DNA of 37,577 nucleotides. Origin: Clostridiales bacterium. GTDB taxonomy: Bacteria > Bacillota > Clostridia > Oscillospirales > Oscillospiraceae. Below, in pieces: positions 22,313 through 30,892 of the stretch. Each line of letters begins with the position of its first letter. The stretch's first letter is position 1. Location of the stretch: NCBI GenBank assembly GCA_021203325.1, contig JAJQBL010000025.1, positions 1 to 37,577 on the forward strand. Direction: 5' to 3'. Made by a program: the position numbers and the translations under genes. Below the pieces are notes generated by a model. The model was not told the DNA's origin. It saw only the letters and a list, made by a program, of their open reading frames with translations, and made no database searches.

Positions 22313-23716
22313 ATGACCATTGAAGAACTGAAGCCTTATCTCGCCCCCGGACGCCGAATCCATCTCATCGGCGTGGGCGGCGTATCCATGTTCCCTCTGG
22401 CCGAGGTGCTGCGGGGTCAGGGGGTGCAGATCACCGGCAGCGATGTGCGGGAGAGCGCCAATGTCCGCCATCTGGAGGAGGAAGGCGTCACCGTCTTTCT
22501 GGGTCACTTCCCGGAGAACGTGAACGGGGCGGACGCCGTCATCCGCACCGCCGCCGTCCATGACGACAATCCGGAGATTGTCTCCGCCCACGCCCAGGGC
22601 ATCCCCGTCTTTGAGCGGGCCCAGGCCTGGGGGGCCATTATGATGGACTACAAACACGCCCTCTGCATCTCCGGCACCCACGGCAAAACCACCGTCACCT
22701 CCATGGCCACCCACATCGCCATGGCCGCCAACATCGACCCTACCGTCATGATCGGCGGCAACCTGCCACTGCTGGGCAAGGGCTACCGGGTGGGCCAGGG
22801 GGACACCATTATTCTGGAGAGCTGCGAATACTGCAACTCATTCCTGTCCTTCCGCCCCACCATCGCCGTGATTCTGGACATTGAGGCCGACCATCTGGAC
22901 TTTTTCAAGGATTTGGCGGATGTGGAGTATTCCTTCCAGATTTTCGCCAACCTGGTGCCGGAGGACGGGGTGGTGATCGCCAACGCCGACGACCGGAACA
23001 CCATGGACGCCCTGGAGGATCTGGATAAGCCCATGATGACCTTCGGCCTGGGCTCCTATGCCGACGTGTACTGTGAGAATCTGGTTTACAACCGGGGCGT
23101 GGGGGAGTTCGACCTGATACAGGGGGGCAGCTTTGTGGTGCACATCACCCTGTCCGTCCCCGGCCTCCACAATGTGAAAAACGCCCTGGCCGCCGCCGCA
23201 TCTGCCCTGGCCATGGGCATTTCCCCCACCGCCATCGCCGCCGGTTTGCGCTCCTTCCACGGGGCGGAGCGCCGGTTCGAGTACAAGGGGGAGTACCACG
23301 GGGCGAAGATTTATGACGACTACGCCCACCACCCCGGCGAACTGCATATGCTGCTGGAGACCGCCAAAACCCTGGGCTATGACCGGGTGATCTGCGCCTT
23401 CCAGCCCCACACCTACAGCCGCACCAAGGCCCTGTTCCCGGAGTTTGTGGAGGAGCTGAGCAATGCGGACATCACCATTCTCACCGACATCTACGCCGCC
23501 CGTGAGGTGAACACCCTAGGGGTCAGCTCCAAAGACCTGGCCGCCGCCATCCCCCACGGGGAGTATTACCCCACCTTCGACGGGGTGGAGGCCCGGCTGA
23601 AAGAGCTGGCCCGGCCCGGCGACCTGATTCTGACGGTGGGGGCCGGTGAACTGTACCAGGTGGCGGAGCGGCTGGCTGCCGCAGGCGAGGCGGAGCAGGA
23701 GGGAGCGGAAGGGTAA
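22313..23716 (+). CDS. murC: UDP-N-acetylmuramate--L-alanine ligase (MurC)
   Basis: Adds L-Ala to UDP-MurNAc in the cytoplasm, the first amino-acid step of peptidoglycan precursor synthesis. The protein has 467 residues. Signatures: IHLIGVGGVSMFPLAEVL (N-terminal UDP-binding, about 16-33), CISGTHGKTTVTSM (ATP loop, about 118-131), EADHLDFF, ERRFEYKG and DDYAHHPGE in the C-terminal domain. The end carries a short acidic tail. AGGAGG precedes the ATG. The gene stands alone with its own promoter and terminator, outside any division cluster. Confidence 0.94.
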   Translation: MTIEELKPYLAPGRRIHLIGVGGVSMFPLAEVLRGQGVQITGSDVRESANVRHLEEEGVTVFLGHFPENVNGADAVIRTAAVHDDNPEIVSAHAQGIPVFERAQAWGAIMMDYKHALCISGTHGKTTVTSMATHIAMAANIDPTVMIGGNLPLLGKGYRVGQGDTIILESCEYCNSFLSFRPTIAVILDIEADHLDFFKDLADVEYSFQIFANLVPEDGVVIANADDRNTMDALEDLDKPMMTFGLGSYADVYCENLVYNRGVGEFDLIQGGSFVVHITLSVPGLHNVKNALAAAASALAMGISPTAIAAGLRSFHGAERRFEYKGEYHGAKIYDDYAHHPGELHMLLETAKTLGYDRVICAFQPHTYSRTKALFPEFVEELSNADITILTDIYAAREVNTLGVSSKDLAAAIPHGEYYPTFDGVEARLKELARPGDLILTVGAGELYQVAERLAAAGEAEQEGAEG

Positions 23717-23722
23717 CCACAC

Positions 23723-23764
23723 AAAAAAATCAGCGGCAGAGAAGTTCTCTGCCGCTGATTTTTT
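23723..23764. terminator. Bidirectional terminator after murC
   Basis: TCAGCGGCAGAG / CTCTGCCGCTGA hairpin flanked by A7 and T6, usable on both strands between the convergent genes. Confidence 0.92.
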
Positions 23765-23779
23765 ACGCTGATGCAGTTT

Positions 23780-24206
23780 TCACGCCCGGTCGGTGGGTTT
23801 CAGCATGGGCAGAAAGTTCACCGTGTCCCCGCAGAACATGGCCCCCAGCCGGTTGGCGGCGGACTGCAAAAAGTCCAGCTGTCCGTCATCGCACACCGGC
23901 CCCACCGTCACCCAGTACAGGGTTTTGATTTGATGCTCCGCCAGGAAGGCGTTGCTGGCCTCGTCCTCCAGGTCGCAGGGCACCAGCTGGAAGTCCATAA
24001 AGGTCCCGTCCGGGAAGGACAGCTCCACCACCCCCAGCTCCCGCCAGACCTCCACATCCGGCCCGCCGGGGACGGCAAAGGCCGCCTTTAAATCCTGCAC
24101 CGTGCAGTCCCCCCCGGCTCATCAGGTACCAGCCGGTGGGGTATTTGGAGGCCGGGGCCGCTTTGGGCGGGGCCGGCTTTTTGGCTCCGGTTTTCTTTTT
24201 CTTCAT
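23780..24206 (-). pseudogene. Unknown small protein gene, frameshifted in a G7 run
   Basis: The first 35 or so codons from the ATG at 24206 give a Lys/Ala/Pro-rich tail (MKKKKTGAKKPAPP) and then KYPTGWYLMSRGG. The sense of the frame then moves to another one that continues VQDLKAAFAVPGG, VEVWRELGVVELSFPDG and FLPMLKPTDRA to the stop at 23780. Removing one base from the seven-C run at 24109-24115 (plus strand) joins them into one protein of about 141 residues. I do not recognise the family. The tail resembles those that bind nucleic acids or acidic partners, but that is inference. Either a one-base error or a recent lesion. Confidence 0.72.
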
Positions 24207-24330
24207 GCAAAACGCCCTCCTGAACCACAAATTGTCCCGTTTCAGGCATCATACCACAGCCCCCGCCCCGCCGTCAAGGACGGCGGGGAACAGTTTTTTC
24301 AAAAAATGGAAAGTTTTTTCCGTTTCCGTC

Positions 24331-24359
24331 TTGCAATATGCCGGGAAAACCGGTACAAT
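24331..24359 (+). promoter_or_regulatory. Sigma-A promoter for glgA
   Basis: TTGCAA (24331-24336), 17 nt, TACAAT (24354-24359), 54 nt before the start. Confidence 0.72.
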
Positions 24360-24413
24360 ATCGTTTAGGAAAGCTGATTTTATCAAGCTGATTATTTGAT
24401 GGAGGTTATTCGT

Positions 24414-25820
24414 ATGAAAGTCTTATATGCAGCAAGCGAGGCTACACCCTTCGCCAAATCCGGCGGCCTGGCCGACGTGGCCGGCGCCCTGCCCAAGGAT
24501 CTGGTGCGGGACGGCGTGGACTGCCGGGTGGTCATCCCCCTGTACGGCAACGTAAAATTCCGGGATACCATGGAGTATGTCACCAACTTCACTGTGCCGG
24601 TGGGCTGGCGCAACCAGTATTGCGGACTGTTTGTGGCGGTGCGGGACGGCGTGACCTTCTACTTCCTGGATAATGAGTATTACTTCAAGCGCAGCAGCCT
24701 CTACGGCTACTTTGACGACGGCGAGCGCTTCGCCTTCTTCGCCCGTGCCGTGCTGGAGATGATGAAGTATGCCGACTTCTTCCCCGACATTCTCCACTGC
24801 AACGACTGGCAGACCGCCCTGTCCCCCCTCTATCTGAATCTGTACTACCGCTATGACACCCGCTATGCGCAGATGAAGACCATCTTCTCCATCCACAACA
24901 TCGCCTATCAGGGCCAGTACGGCCTGGACATCCTGGGCAACACCTGCGGCATTTACGGCGAGGACGCCCGGCTGGCGGAGTACAACAACGATGCCAACTT
25001 CATGAAGGCCGCCATCGTCTCCTGCGACCAGATCACCACCGTCAGCCCCACCTATGCCAAGGAGATTCTGGACCCCTGGTTCGGCAGCAATCTGGACGGC
25101 CTGCTGCGGGAGCATCAGCTCAAGCTGTCCGGCATCCTGAACGGCATCGACCAGGAGGTCAACGACCCCGCCACCGACCCCGCCCTCATCGAGAACTACG
25201 ACGCCTCCACCGTGGGCGAGGGCAAGGCCGCCTGCAAGCGGGCCCTGCTGGAGCGGTTCAGCCTGGAGAATGACGGCAGCCCCGTCATGGGCATGGTCAC
25301 CCGTCTGGCCGGCCACAAGGGCCTGGACATCGTCCGGGAGATCGGCGACGACATCGTGGCCCAGGGCATCCAGCTGGTGATCCTCGGCACCGGCGAGGCT
25401 CAGTTTGAGGCGTACTTCTCCGACCTGGCGGCCCGCCATCCCGGCCGCGTGGGCGTGTTCATCGGCTTTGACACCGTCCTGGCCCAGCAGATCTACGCCG
25501 GGTGCGACCTGTTCCTGATGCCCTCCAAGAGCGAGCCCTGCGGCCTGTCCCAGATGGTGTCCTGCCGCTACGGCACCCTGCCCATCATCCGGGAGACCGG
25601 CGGCCTGAAGGACTCCATCCAGAACGGCTACAACGGCTTCACCTTCTATGACTACTACTCCCCCGCCCTGCTGGACGCCTGCACCCGTGCTAAGGCCGCC
25701 TATGAGGACAAGGAGGAGTGGGACGCCCTGGTGCAGCGGGCCATGGCCTGCGACTTCAGCTGGAGCGCCTCCGCCAAGCAGTATGAGGCGCTGTACGACG
25801 AGGTCAGCCAGCGCTGGTAA
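24414..25820 (+). CDS. glgA: Glycogen synthase, ADP-glucose type (GlgA)
   Basis: Extends alpha-1,4-glucan chains from ADP-glucose. The protein has 468 residues, a GT5 glycosyltransferase: MKVLYAASEATPFAKSGGLADV at the N-terminus contains the KxGGL ADP-glucose site. HCNDWQTALSPLYL and FSIHNIAYQGQYG follow, and the C-terminal catalytic element is SEPCGLSQMVSCRYGTLPI with RETGGLKDS. The ATG at 24414 has GGAGG eight nt upstream; an in-frame ATG at 24396 has no such site. The other glg genes are not here, and a terminator follows, so it is a single-gene unit. Confidence 0.94.
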   Translation: MKVLYAASEATPFAKSGGLADVAGALPKDLVRDGVDCRVVIPLYGNVKFRDTMEYVTNFTVPVGWRNQYCGLFVAVRDGVTFYFLDNEYYFKRSSLYGYFDDGERFAFFARAVLEMMKYADFFPDILHCNDWQTALSPLYLNLYYRYDTRYAQMKTIFSIHNIAYQGQYGLDILGNTCGIYGEDARLAEYNNDANFMKAAIVSCDQITTVSPTYAKEILDPWFGSNLDGLLREHQLKLSGILNGIDQEVNDPATDPALIENYDASTVGEGKAACKRALLERFSLENDGSPVMGMVTRLAGHKGLDIVREIGDDIVAQGIQLVILGTGEAQFEAYFSDLAARHPGRVGVFIGFDTVLAQQIYAGCDLFLMPSKSEPCGLSQMVSCRYGTLPIIRETGGLKDSIQNGYNGFTFYDYYSPALLDACTRAKAAYEDKEEWDALVQRAMACDFSWSASAKQYEALYDEVSQRW

Positions 25821-25851
25821 TCCATTTTAAGTTCTCCTGACAGACAACCGC

Positions 25852-25890
25852 AAAGCGGCGCTGAACCCTTCGGGATTTGGCGCCGCTTTT
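25852..25890 (+). terminator. Terminator after glgA
   Basis: AAAGCGGCGC (25852-25861) pairs with GCGCCGCTTT (25880-25889), ending in a short T-run. Confidence 0.85.
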
Positions 25891-25937
25891 GATGTGACAC
25901 AGGCAAGAGAAAAAACGAATTGTGAGGATATAAGCCC

Positions 25938-26570
25938 ATGGCGTTTGACTTCAAAAAGGAATACAAAGAGTTTTATCTGCCCAAGGGCAGGCCGGAGCTT
26001 GTCACAGTGCCAAAAGCAAATTACATCGCGGTCAGAGGGCAGGGCGACCCCAATGAGGAGGGCGGAGCCTACCAGCGCGCCATTTCCGTGTTGTATGCCG
26101 TGGCCTATACGCTGAAAATGAGCTATAAGACCGACCATAAAATCGAAGGCTTCTTCGAGTATGTGGTCCCTCCTCTGGAGGGCTTCTGGTGGCAGGAAGG
26201 AAAATGCGGCATTGATTCCGGCCGCAAGGACACGTTTCATTGGATTTCCGTCCTGAGACTGCCCGATTTTATCTCAAAAGCGGATTTCGACTGGGCGGTG
26301 GAGACGGCGGCCGGAAAGAAAAAGCTGGACTGCACCTCTGCCGAATTTCTGACCATTGACGAGGGCCTGTGCGTACAGGCGATGCACATCGGCCCGTTTG
26401 ATGACGAAGCGAAAACGGTGGCGCTGATGGACGCCTGGCTTGCGGAAAACGGGTATGAGAACGATTTCACAGACACAAGGCTCCACCATGAAATCTATCT
26501 GTCGGACGCCCGGAGGGTCGCACCGGAAAAGTGGAAAACGGTAATCCGGCATCCGGTGAAGCGTGGGTGA
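25938..26570 (+). CDS. GyrI-like small-molecule-binding domain protein
   Basis: This encodes 210 residues. It matches stand-alone GyrI-like proteins (SBD, YdeE-like): KGRPELVTVPKANYIAVRGQGDP near 17-38, AYQRAISVLYAVAYTLKMSYK, then LEGFWW and MHIGPFDDEAKTVALMD in the second half-domain. Related domains bind diverse small molecules, and some have hydrolase activity on cyclopropane-containing compounds. There is no DNA-binding domain. The ribosome binding site GAGG is about 10 nt upstream of the ATG. The gene is lower in GC than its neighbours, a weak sign of separate history. I see no clear promoter. Confidence 0.8.
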   Translation: MAFDFKKEYKEFYLPKGRPELVTVPKANYIAVRGQGDPNEEGGAYQRAISVLYAVAYTLKMSYKTDHKIEGFFEYVVPPLEGFWWQEGKCGIDSGRKDTFHWISVLRLPDFISKADFDWAVETAAGKKKLDCTSAEFLTIDEGLCVQAMHIGPFDDEAKTVALMDAWLAENGYENDFTDTRLHHEIYLSDARRVAPEKWKTVIRHPVKRG

Positions 26571-26699
26571 CGGCGGCTGGCTTGCCTGCGTGTTCCATGC
26601 AAACAATGGCGCCGCCGCCCCTGCGGCGAAGAAAAAACGGCATATCCGCCCTTTTCCATCGTCCCTTTCTGGATTTTCCCCGAAAGGGGCGAAAAACAC

Positions 26700-26728
26700 T
26701 TGCAAACCGCCGCCCTTTTGCGTATACT
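26700..26728 (+). promoter_or_regulatory. Sigma-A promoter for ychF
   Basis: TTGCAA (26700-26705), 17 nt, TATACT (26723-26728), 91 nt before the ATG at 26819. The GC-rich gap 26571-26699 upstream holds short inverted repeats but no gene. Confidence 0.72.
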
Positions 26729-26757
26729 GAAAAGGTGAATTACTTTATGCAATATGC

Positions 26758-26782
26758 CGTGAGCCGCATCCGCCGGCTCACG
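26758..26782 (+). promoter_or_regulatory. Hairpin in the ychF leader
   Basis: CGTGAGCCG (26758-26766) pairs perfectly with CGGCTCACG (26774-26782) around a 7-nt loop. It starts 11 nt after an upstream ATG at 26747 that is in frame with ychF. A regulatory role is inferred only. Confidence 0.45.
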
Positions 26783-26818
26783 CCCTGTTGCCTTGAAACG
26801 GAAGGAAGTATCCCCTCT

Positions 26819-27946
26819 ATGAAATTAGGAATCGTGGGTCTGCCCAATGTCGGGAAGAGCACCCTTTTCAACGCCATCACCAGCACCAAAAACGCCCAGG
26901 CCGCCAACTACCCCTTCTGCACCATCGAACCCAACACCGGCGTGGTGCCGGTGCCCGATGCGCGGCTGGACAAGCTGGCGGAGATCTGGCAGCCCAACAA
27001 AAAGACCCCCGCCGTGGTGGAGTTTGTGGACATCGCCGGTCTGGTGAAAGGGGCCAGCGAGGGCGCGGGGCTGGGCAACCGGTTCCTGGGCCACATCCGG
27101 GAGTGCGACGCCATCGTCCATGTGGTGCGCTGCTTTGACGACGACAACATCATTCATGTGGTGGAGGACGCCACCAAGCCGGTGGCGGTGGACCCGGACG
27201 GCGACATCGAGTGCATCGACATGGAGCTGGTGCTCTCCGACCTGGAGCTGGCCCAGAACCGGCTGAACCGGCTGACCAAGGCCGCCAAGACCGGCAACAA
27301 GGCCGCCAAAGCGGAGGTGGCCTGGCTGGAGCCTCTGGTGGCCCACCTGGGCGAGGGCAAAAGCGCCCGCACCTTCCCCTTTGACGAGGGGGACGAGGAC
27401 CAGCAGTTCGCCCTGCGGGAGATGGGGCTGCTGTCCGCCAAGCCCATCATCTACGCCTGCAACATGGACGACGACGGCGTGGCCGACCCGGAGGGGAACG
27501 ACTACTACCAGATCGTGAAAAAACGGGCCGACGTGGAGGGGGCACAGGTGATCCCCATCTGCGCCAAGACCGAGGAGGAGCTGGCGGAGCTGGACCCGGA
27601 GGACCGGGCCATGTTCATGGAGGATCTGGGCCTCAGCGACTCCGGCCTGAACCGGCTCATCCAGGCCAGCTATGCCCTGCTGGGCCTGATTTCCTTCCTG
27701 ACCGACGGCAAGAAGGAGTGCCGGGCCTGGACCATCAAGCGGGGCACTAAGGCCCCCCAGGCCGCCGGGAAGATCCACTCCGACTTTGAGCGGGGCTTCA
27801 TCCGGGCGGAGGTCTGCTCCTTCGACACCCTGATGGCGTGCGGCGGCAAGATGAGCGAGGTGAAGGCCCGTGGGCTGTACCGCTCCGAGGGGAAGGAGTA
27901 TGTGGTGCAGGACGGGGATATTATTGAGTTTTTGTTTAATGTGTGA
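26819..27946 (+). CDS. ychF: Redox-regulated ATPase YchF (Obg-family)
   Basis: This encodes 375 residues from [17 protein letters not shown], the universal YchF start. P-loop GLPNVGKST (7-15), [21 protein letters not shown] (G3), and YACNMDDDG in place of the GTPase NKxD, which is why YchF prefers ATP. The C-terminal TGS domain ends in [12 protein letters not shown]. YchF binds ribosomes and modulates translation under stress. The ribosome binding site for 26819 is weak, whereas an in-frame ATG at 26747 has AAGGTG eight nt upstream and would add 24 residues absent from the family. Confidence 0.93.
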   Translation: MKLGIVGLPNVGKSTLFNAITSTKNAQAANYPFCTIEPNTGVVPVPDARLDKLAEIWQPNKKTPAVVEFVDIAGLVKGASEGAGLGNRFLGHIRECDAIVHVVRCFDDDNIIHVVEDATKPVAVDPDGDIECIDMELVLSDLELAQNRLNRLTKAAKTGNKAAKAEVAWLEPLVAHLGEGKSARTFPFDEGDEDQQFALREMGLLSAKPIIYACNMDDDGVADPEGNDYYQIVKKRADVEGAQVIPICAKTEEELAELDPEDRAMFMEDLGLSDSGLNRLIQASYALLGLISFLTDGKKECRAWTIKRGTKAPQAAGKIHSDFERGFIRAEVCSFDTLMACGGKMSEVKARGLYRSEGKEYVVQDGDIIEFLFNV

Positions 27947-27994
27947 GGGGCTGACCGCTGGTTCAGATTATCACTGTGTTTTCCGCTTCTCAGT

Positions 27995-28018
27995 AGGGGC
28001 GCACAGTGTGCGCCCGGG
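27995..28018 (+). repeat. Short palindromic repeat (copy 1)
   Basis: A 19-bp palindrome GGGCGCACAGTGTGCGCCC (27997-28015). The same sequence in reverse orientation, with shared flank GTAGG, occurs at 34787-34805. It sits 50 nt after ychF, just before repeat R3. Confidence 0.75.
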
Positions 28019-28025
28019 TGCTTCT

Positions 28026-28445
28026 CTCCTTAGATAAGGCAAGATAGAGGAATTACGTTTTGCCCTTGCCAGGGCATGGCCTACGTTTCTTGCTCCGCCA
28101 AGAAAAGTAGCAAAAGAAGGCGGCTCAGGGGGGAGTTCGGGGCACCTCAGTTATCGGGAACTTTAAGGTACTACCTATCTTTTTCAGTGGCTTCGCCAGC
28201 AAGCTGGCTCAGGATTTTGCTAAAAATATGCCCCCGGCATATTTTTTACGCAAAATCCGCCTAAGAACCCTCCTCCTGTTCCGCTGGGCTTCGCGCTGTC
28301 TGGTCTACAAGTGGTCTGTTCCGCTAGAGACGATGTAACTTGTTACGCACCAAAGCTGCCGCCGATGGCGGCTGGGGAACATGGCATTTTCCATTGGTCG
28401 TGCTAATCTGCTTGTCTGTGCGGGAACATATCTCTCCTCAGGTAC
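28026..28445 (+). repeat. Dispersed intergenic repeat, copy R3 with extra inner segment
   Basis: Fills most of the gene-free stretch 27947-28514. It starts with the block shared with R2 (TTGCCCTTGCCAGGGC, then the AGAAAAGTAGC hairpin about 28080-28110), and holds the invariant core hairpin at 28355-28375 and the GTCGTG block near 28397. Unlike R1 and R2 it carries about 110 nt of extra sequence (about 28150-28260) that has its own inverted repeat: GGATTTTGC pairing with GCAAAATCC, enclosing AAATATGCC / GGCATATTT. It lacks the long ATTGCCGCC hairpin. No credible gene is present. Confidence 0.78.
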
Positions 28446-28474
28446 GAATCGCCCCTGCTAGAACCAACAGAGCA

Positions 28475-28512
28475 AACGGATGGGGCGATTCCAACAGGAA
28501 TCGCCCCGGTTT
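28475..28512 (-). terminator. Terminator-like hairpin after the D,D-carboxypeptidase gene
   Basis: GGGGCGATTCC (28482-28492) pairs with GGAATCGCCCC (28497-28507) around a 4-nt loop, flanked by imperfect AAAC/GTTT extensions. The T-run is short. Confidence 0.65.
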
Positions 28513-28514
28513 GT

Positions 28515-29684
28515 TTACGACTGCATGGCCATCCTTCGCCACAGGTCGCCGAAGATGTCCCCAAAGCTCTTGCGCTCCACAGCGTCGCAGGCCAGCAGGG
28601 GCAGCTCCGCCACAGCCTCCCCGTCCACATAGACGGTGAGCCGGCCCAGAGCGTCCCCCGCCGCCACCGGGGCGGTGACCGATTCCTCCAGTTCATACCC
28701 GGTGGTGACGGCGGTCTCCTGGCCCTTTTTCGCCAGGATACGGAGGGAGCTGTCGGGGTAAACTGCCACCGTGTCCGCCCTGCCCAGCTTCACCGGTACG
28801 GCGGGGATGGGCTCCTGAGGGGAGGCGTCCGCCAGCGTCCAACCGGCAAAGCCGTAGTTCAGCAGATTGGCCGCGGTGTCAAAGCGGTTCGCGCTGGTGT
28901 CGCTGCCCAGCACCACGGCGATCAGCTCCATCTCCCCCTGCATGGCGGAGGCAGAGATGCAGTAGCCTGCGGCGTCGGTGGAGCCGGTTTTCAGCCCCGT
29001 GGCTCCGGGGTAGGTGCGCAGCAGCTTGTTCGTATTGGCCAGGCCGAAGGCCCCGTCCCGGAGGCTGTCCATCCAGATGGAGGTGTAATTCCGAATCAGG
29101 TCATGGGCCAGCAGCGCCCGGCTCATCAGGGCAATGTCATAGGCGCAGCTGTAATGATTGTCGGCGGGGAGGCCGTTGCAGTTGGCGAAGTGGGTGTGGG
29201 TCATCCCCAGCTCCCCGGCCCGGCGGTTCATGGCGTCTACAAAGGCCCCCTCGCTGCCGGAGATATACTCCGCCAGGGCCACCGCAGCGTCGTTGCCGGA
29301 GGCCACCGCCACCGCTTTCAGGAGGTCGTCCACCGTCATCTGTTCCCCTTCCTCCAGGTAGACCTGACTGCCCCCCATGGAGGCGGCGTAGGCGCTGACG
29401 GTGACGGTGTCCTCCAGAGAGATACGCCCCTCGTCAATGGCCTCGGCTGTCAAAAGCATGGTCATCACCTTGGTGACGGAGGCGGGCTCCAGCTCCTCCG
29501 TCTCGCAGAGGGCGTAGAGCACTGTGCCCGTCTCCCGCTCCATCAGCAGGGCGGCCCTGGCCTGCACCTCCGGGCCGGAACCGTCCGCTTCTGTCTCTAA
29601 CCCATAGGCGCAGGGGAGCACTGTCCCCAGGGCGCACCACAGCGCCCACAGAAAAAACAGAACACCCCATCTTCTTCGTTTCAT
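28515..29684 (-). CDS. Serine-type D-alanyl-D-alanine carboxypeptidase (DacA/DacF family)
   Basis: Trims the terminal D-Ala from peptidoglycan stem peptides outside the membrane. The protein has 389 residues. A signal peptide is evident (MKRRRWGVLFFLWALWCALG). Penicillin-binding motifs are in order: SVTK with the catalytic Ser (about residue 70), ASGND for SxN, and GLKTGSTDAAG for KTG. The C-terminal PBP5-like beta domain follows (LRILAKKGQETAVTTGYEL). GGGAGG precedes the ATG at 29684. The Clostridia relatives include DacF of sporulation; which paralog this is cannot be told from sequence alone. Confidence 0.92.
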   Translation of the reverse strand: MKRRRWGVLFFLWALWCALGTVLPCAYGLETEADGSGPEVQARAALLMERETGTVLYALCETEELEPASVTKVMTMLLTAEAIDEGRISLEDTVTVSAYAASMGGSQVYLEEGEQMTVDDLLKAVAVASGNDAAVALAEYISGSEGAFVDAMNRRAGELGMTHTHFANCNGLPADNHYSCAYDIALMSRALLAHDLIRNYTSIWMDSLRDGAFGLANTNKLLRTYPGATGLKTGSTDAAGYCISASAMQGEMELIAVVLGSDTSANRFDTAANLLNYGFAGWTLADASPQEPIPAVPVKLGRADTVAVYPDSSLRILAKKGQETAVTTGYELEESVTAPVAAGDALGRLTVYVDGEAVAELPLLACDAVERKSFGDIFGDLWRRMAMQS

Positions 29685-29816
29685 AGGAACTTCCTCCCAA
29701 TCTGGCACCCCGCCCACCGGCGGCGGATGTTGTACCCTTACTTTGTGCAAAAAATTCGCCGCCATGCTGGAAAAATCCGCCGCAGTTTGCCCATCCCACC
29801 GATGAAAGGAGCCCTC

Positions 29817-30857
29817 ATGAACAGGAAACTTCAGCTTACCCGCTACCTGGCCGGCGCGGCGAAAATCGCCGTCGGTAGCGCCGTCGCCATCCTGATTGCC
29901 GAGCTGTTGCGGCTGGACAACGTCACCTCCGCCGGTACGGTGGCCCTGCTGACGGCGGTCACCACCAAATGGGAGACCATCAAGCTGTCCGTCAACCGGA
30001 TTCTGGCCTTTTTCGTCTCGGTGGCCCTGGCGTGGGCGGTCTCCCTAGTGTCCGGCGGGGAGTGGAATATCTGGATCACCTATGGGGTGTTTCTGTTCTT
30101 CATGGTGTTCCTCTGTCATCTGCTGGGGTGGAAGGCCACCATCTCCGTCAACGCCATCATCGGTATGCACCTGCTGACCACCGGGGACTACAGCCCGGCG
30201 TTTATCCTGAACGAGTTCCTGCTGATTTTCATCGGCATCCTCTGCGCCATCGTGCTGAACCTGTACAACGGGACGAAGCACTTCCACAGCCGGCTGGTGG
30301 AGGGCATTGCGGAGACGGACGACGGAATGCAGCTGGTGCTGCGGAATCTGGCGGCCTACCTGACCCCGGAAGAGCATCGCTATGACGTGTGGGACCAGCT
30401 GACGAAGCTGGACAAGACCCTCAACTTCTACCTCAGCGAAGCCTACCGCTATCAGGACAACACCTTCCAGTCCCACCCACAATACTATATTGATTACTTC
30501 TCCATGCGCCTCAGGCAGTGCAACATTCTCCGCAACCTCCACGCCGAGCTGCGGCAGGTGCGGAGCATCCCCGACCAGGCGGGGACGGTGCGGGAGTTCA
30601 TCCTCTACACGGCGGCCTATGCCCAGGAGCATAACCTGCCCAACAAGCAGATGGAGCGGCTGGATCAGATTTTTCTGGAGATGAAGGAGGAGCCGCTGCC
30701 CCGGAGCCGGGAGGAGTTTGAGAGCCGGGCCATCCTCTACCACATCCTGATGGACCTCCAGGACTTCCTGGCCTGCAAGCAGAGCTTCATCGAGGGGCTG
30801 GACGAGCGGCAGCGGAAAATCTACTGGAACGACCCGGAAAAATCGGAAAACTCCTAA
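29817..30857 (+). CDS. FUSC/aromatic acid exporter (ArAE) family membrane protein
   Basis: This encodes 346 residues. The N-terminal half has about six helices typical of the FUSC/ArAE_1 family (RYLAGAAKIAVGSAVAILIAE, TVALLTAVTTKWETIKLSVNR, AFFVSVALAWAVS, LLGWKATISVNAIIGMHL). The C-terminal half is a cytosolic helical domain (RLVEGIAETDDGMQLVLRN to QRKIYWN). Family members are linked to export of aromatic acids, but substrate is unknown. AAAGGAG five nt upstream supports the ATG at 29817. It is followed by the rpsF operon with its own promoter. Confidence 0.82.
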   Translation: MNRKLQLTRYLAGAAKIAVGSAVAILIAELLRLDNVTSAGTVALLTAVTTKWETIKLSVNRILAFFVSVALAWAVSLVSGGEWNIWITYGVFLFFMVFLCHLLGWKATISVNAIIGMHLLTTGDYSPAFILNEFLLIFIGILCAIVLNLYNGTKHFHSRLVEGIAETDDGMQLVLRNLAAYLTPEEHRYDVWDQLTKLDKTLNFYLSEAYRYQDNTFQSHPQYYIDYFSMRLRQCNILRNLHAELRQVRSIPDQAGTVREFILYTAAYAQEHNLPNKQMERLDQIFLEMKEEPLPRSREEFESRAILYHILMDLQDFLACKQSFIEGLDERQRKIYWNDPEKSENS

Positions 30858-30864
30858 AATTTTC

Positions 30865-30892
30865 TTGACTTTTCCGAAAAAAGCGGTATACT
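30865..30892 (+). promoter_or_regulatory. Sigma-A promoter for rpsF-ssb-rpsR
   Basis: TTGACT (30865-30870), 16 nt, TATACT (30887-30892). Confidence 0.7.

Noticed and set aside
26571-26699. Terminator after the GyrI-like gene
   Set aside because: Several GC-rich inverted repeats are present, but none is followed by a T-run on the plus strand, so I did not call one.
28076-28639. Two short plus-strand frames in and after R3
   Set aside because: They cross the repeat and the terminator hairpin and overlap the end of the carboxypeptidase gene; no ribosome binding site.
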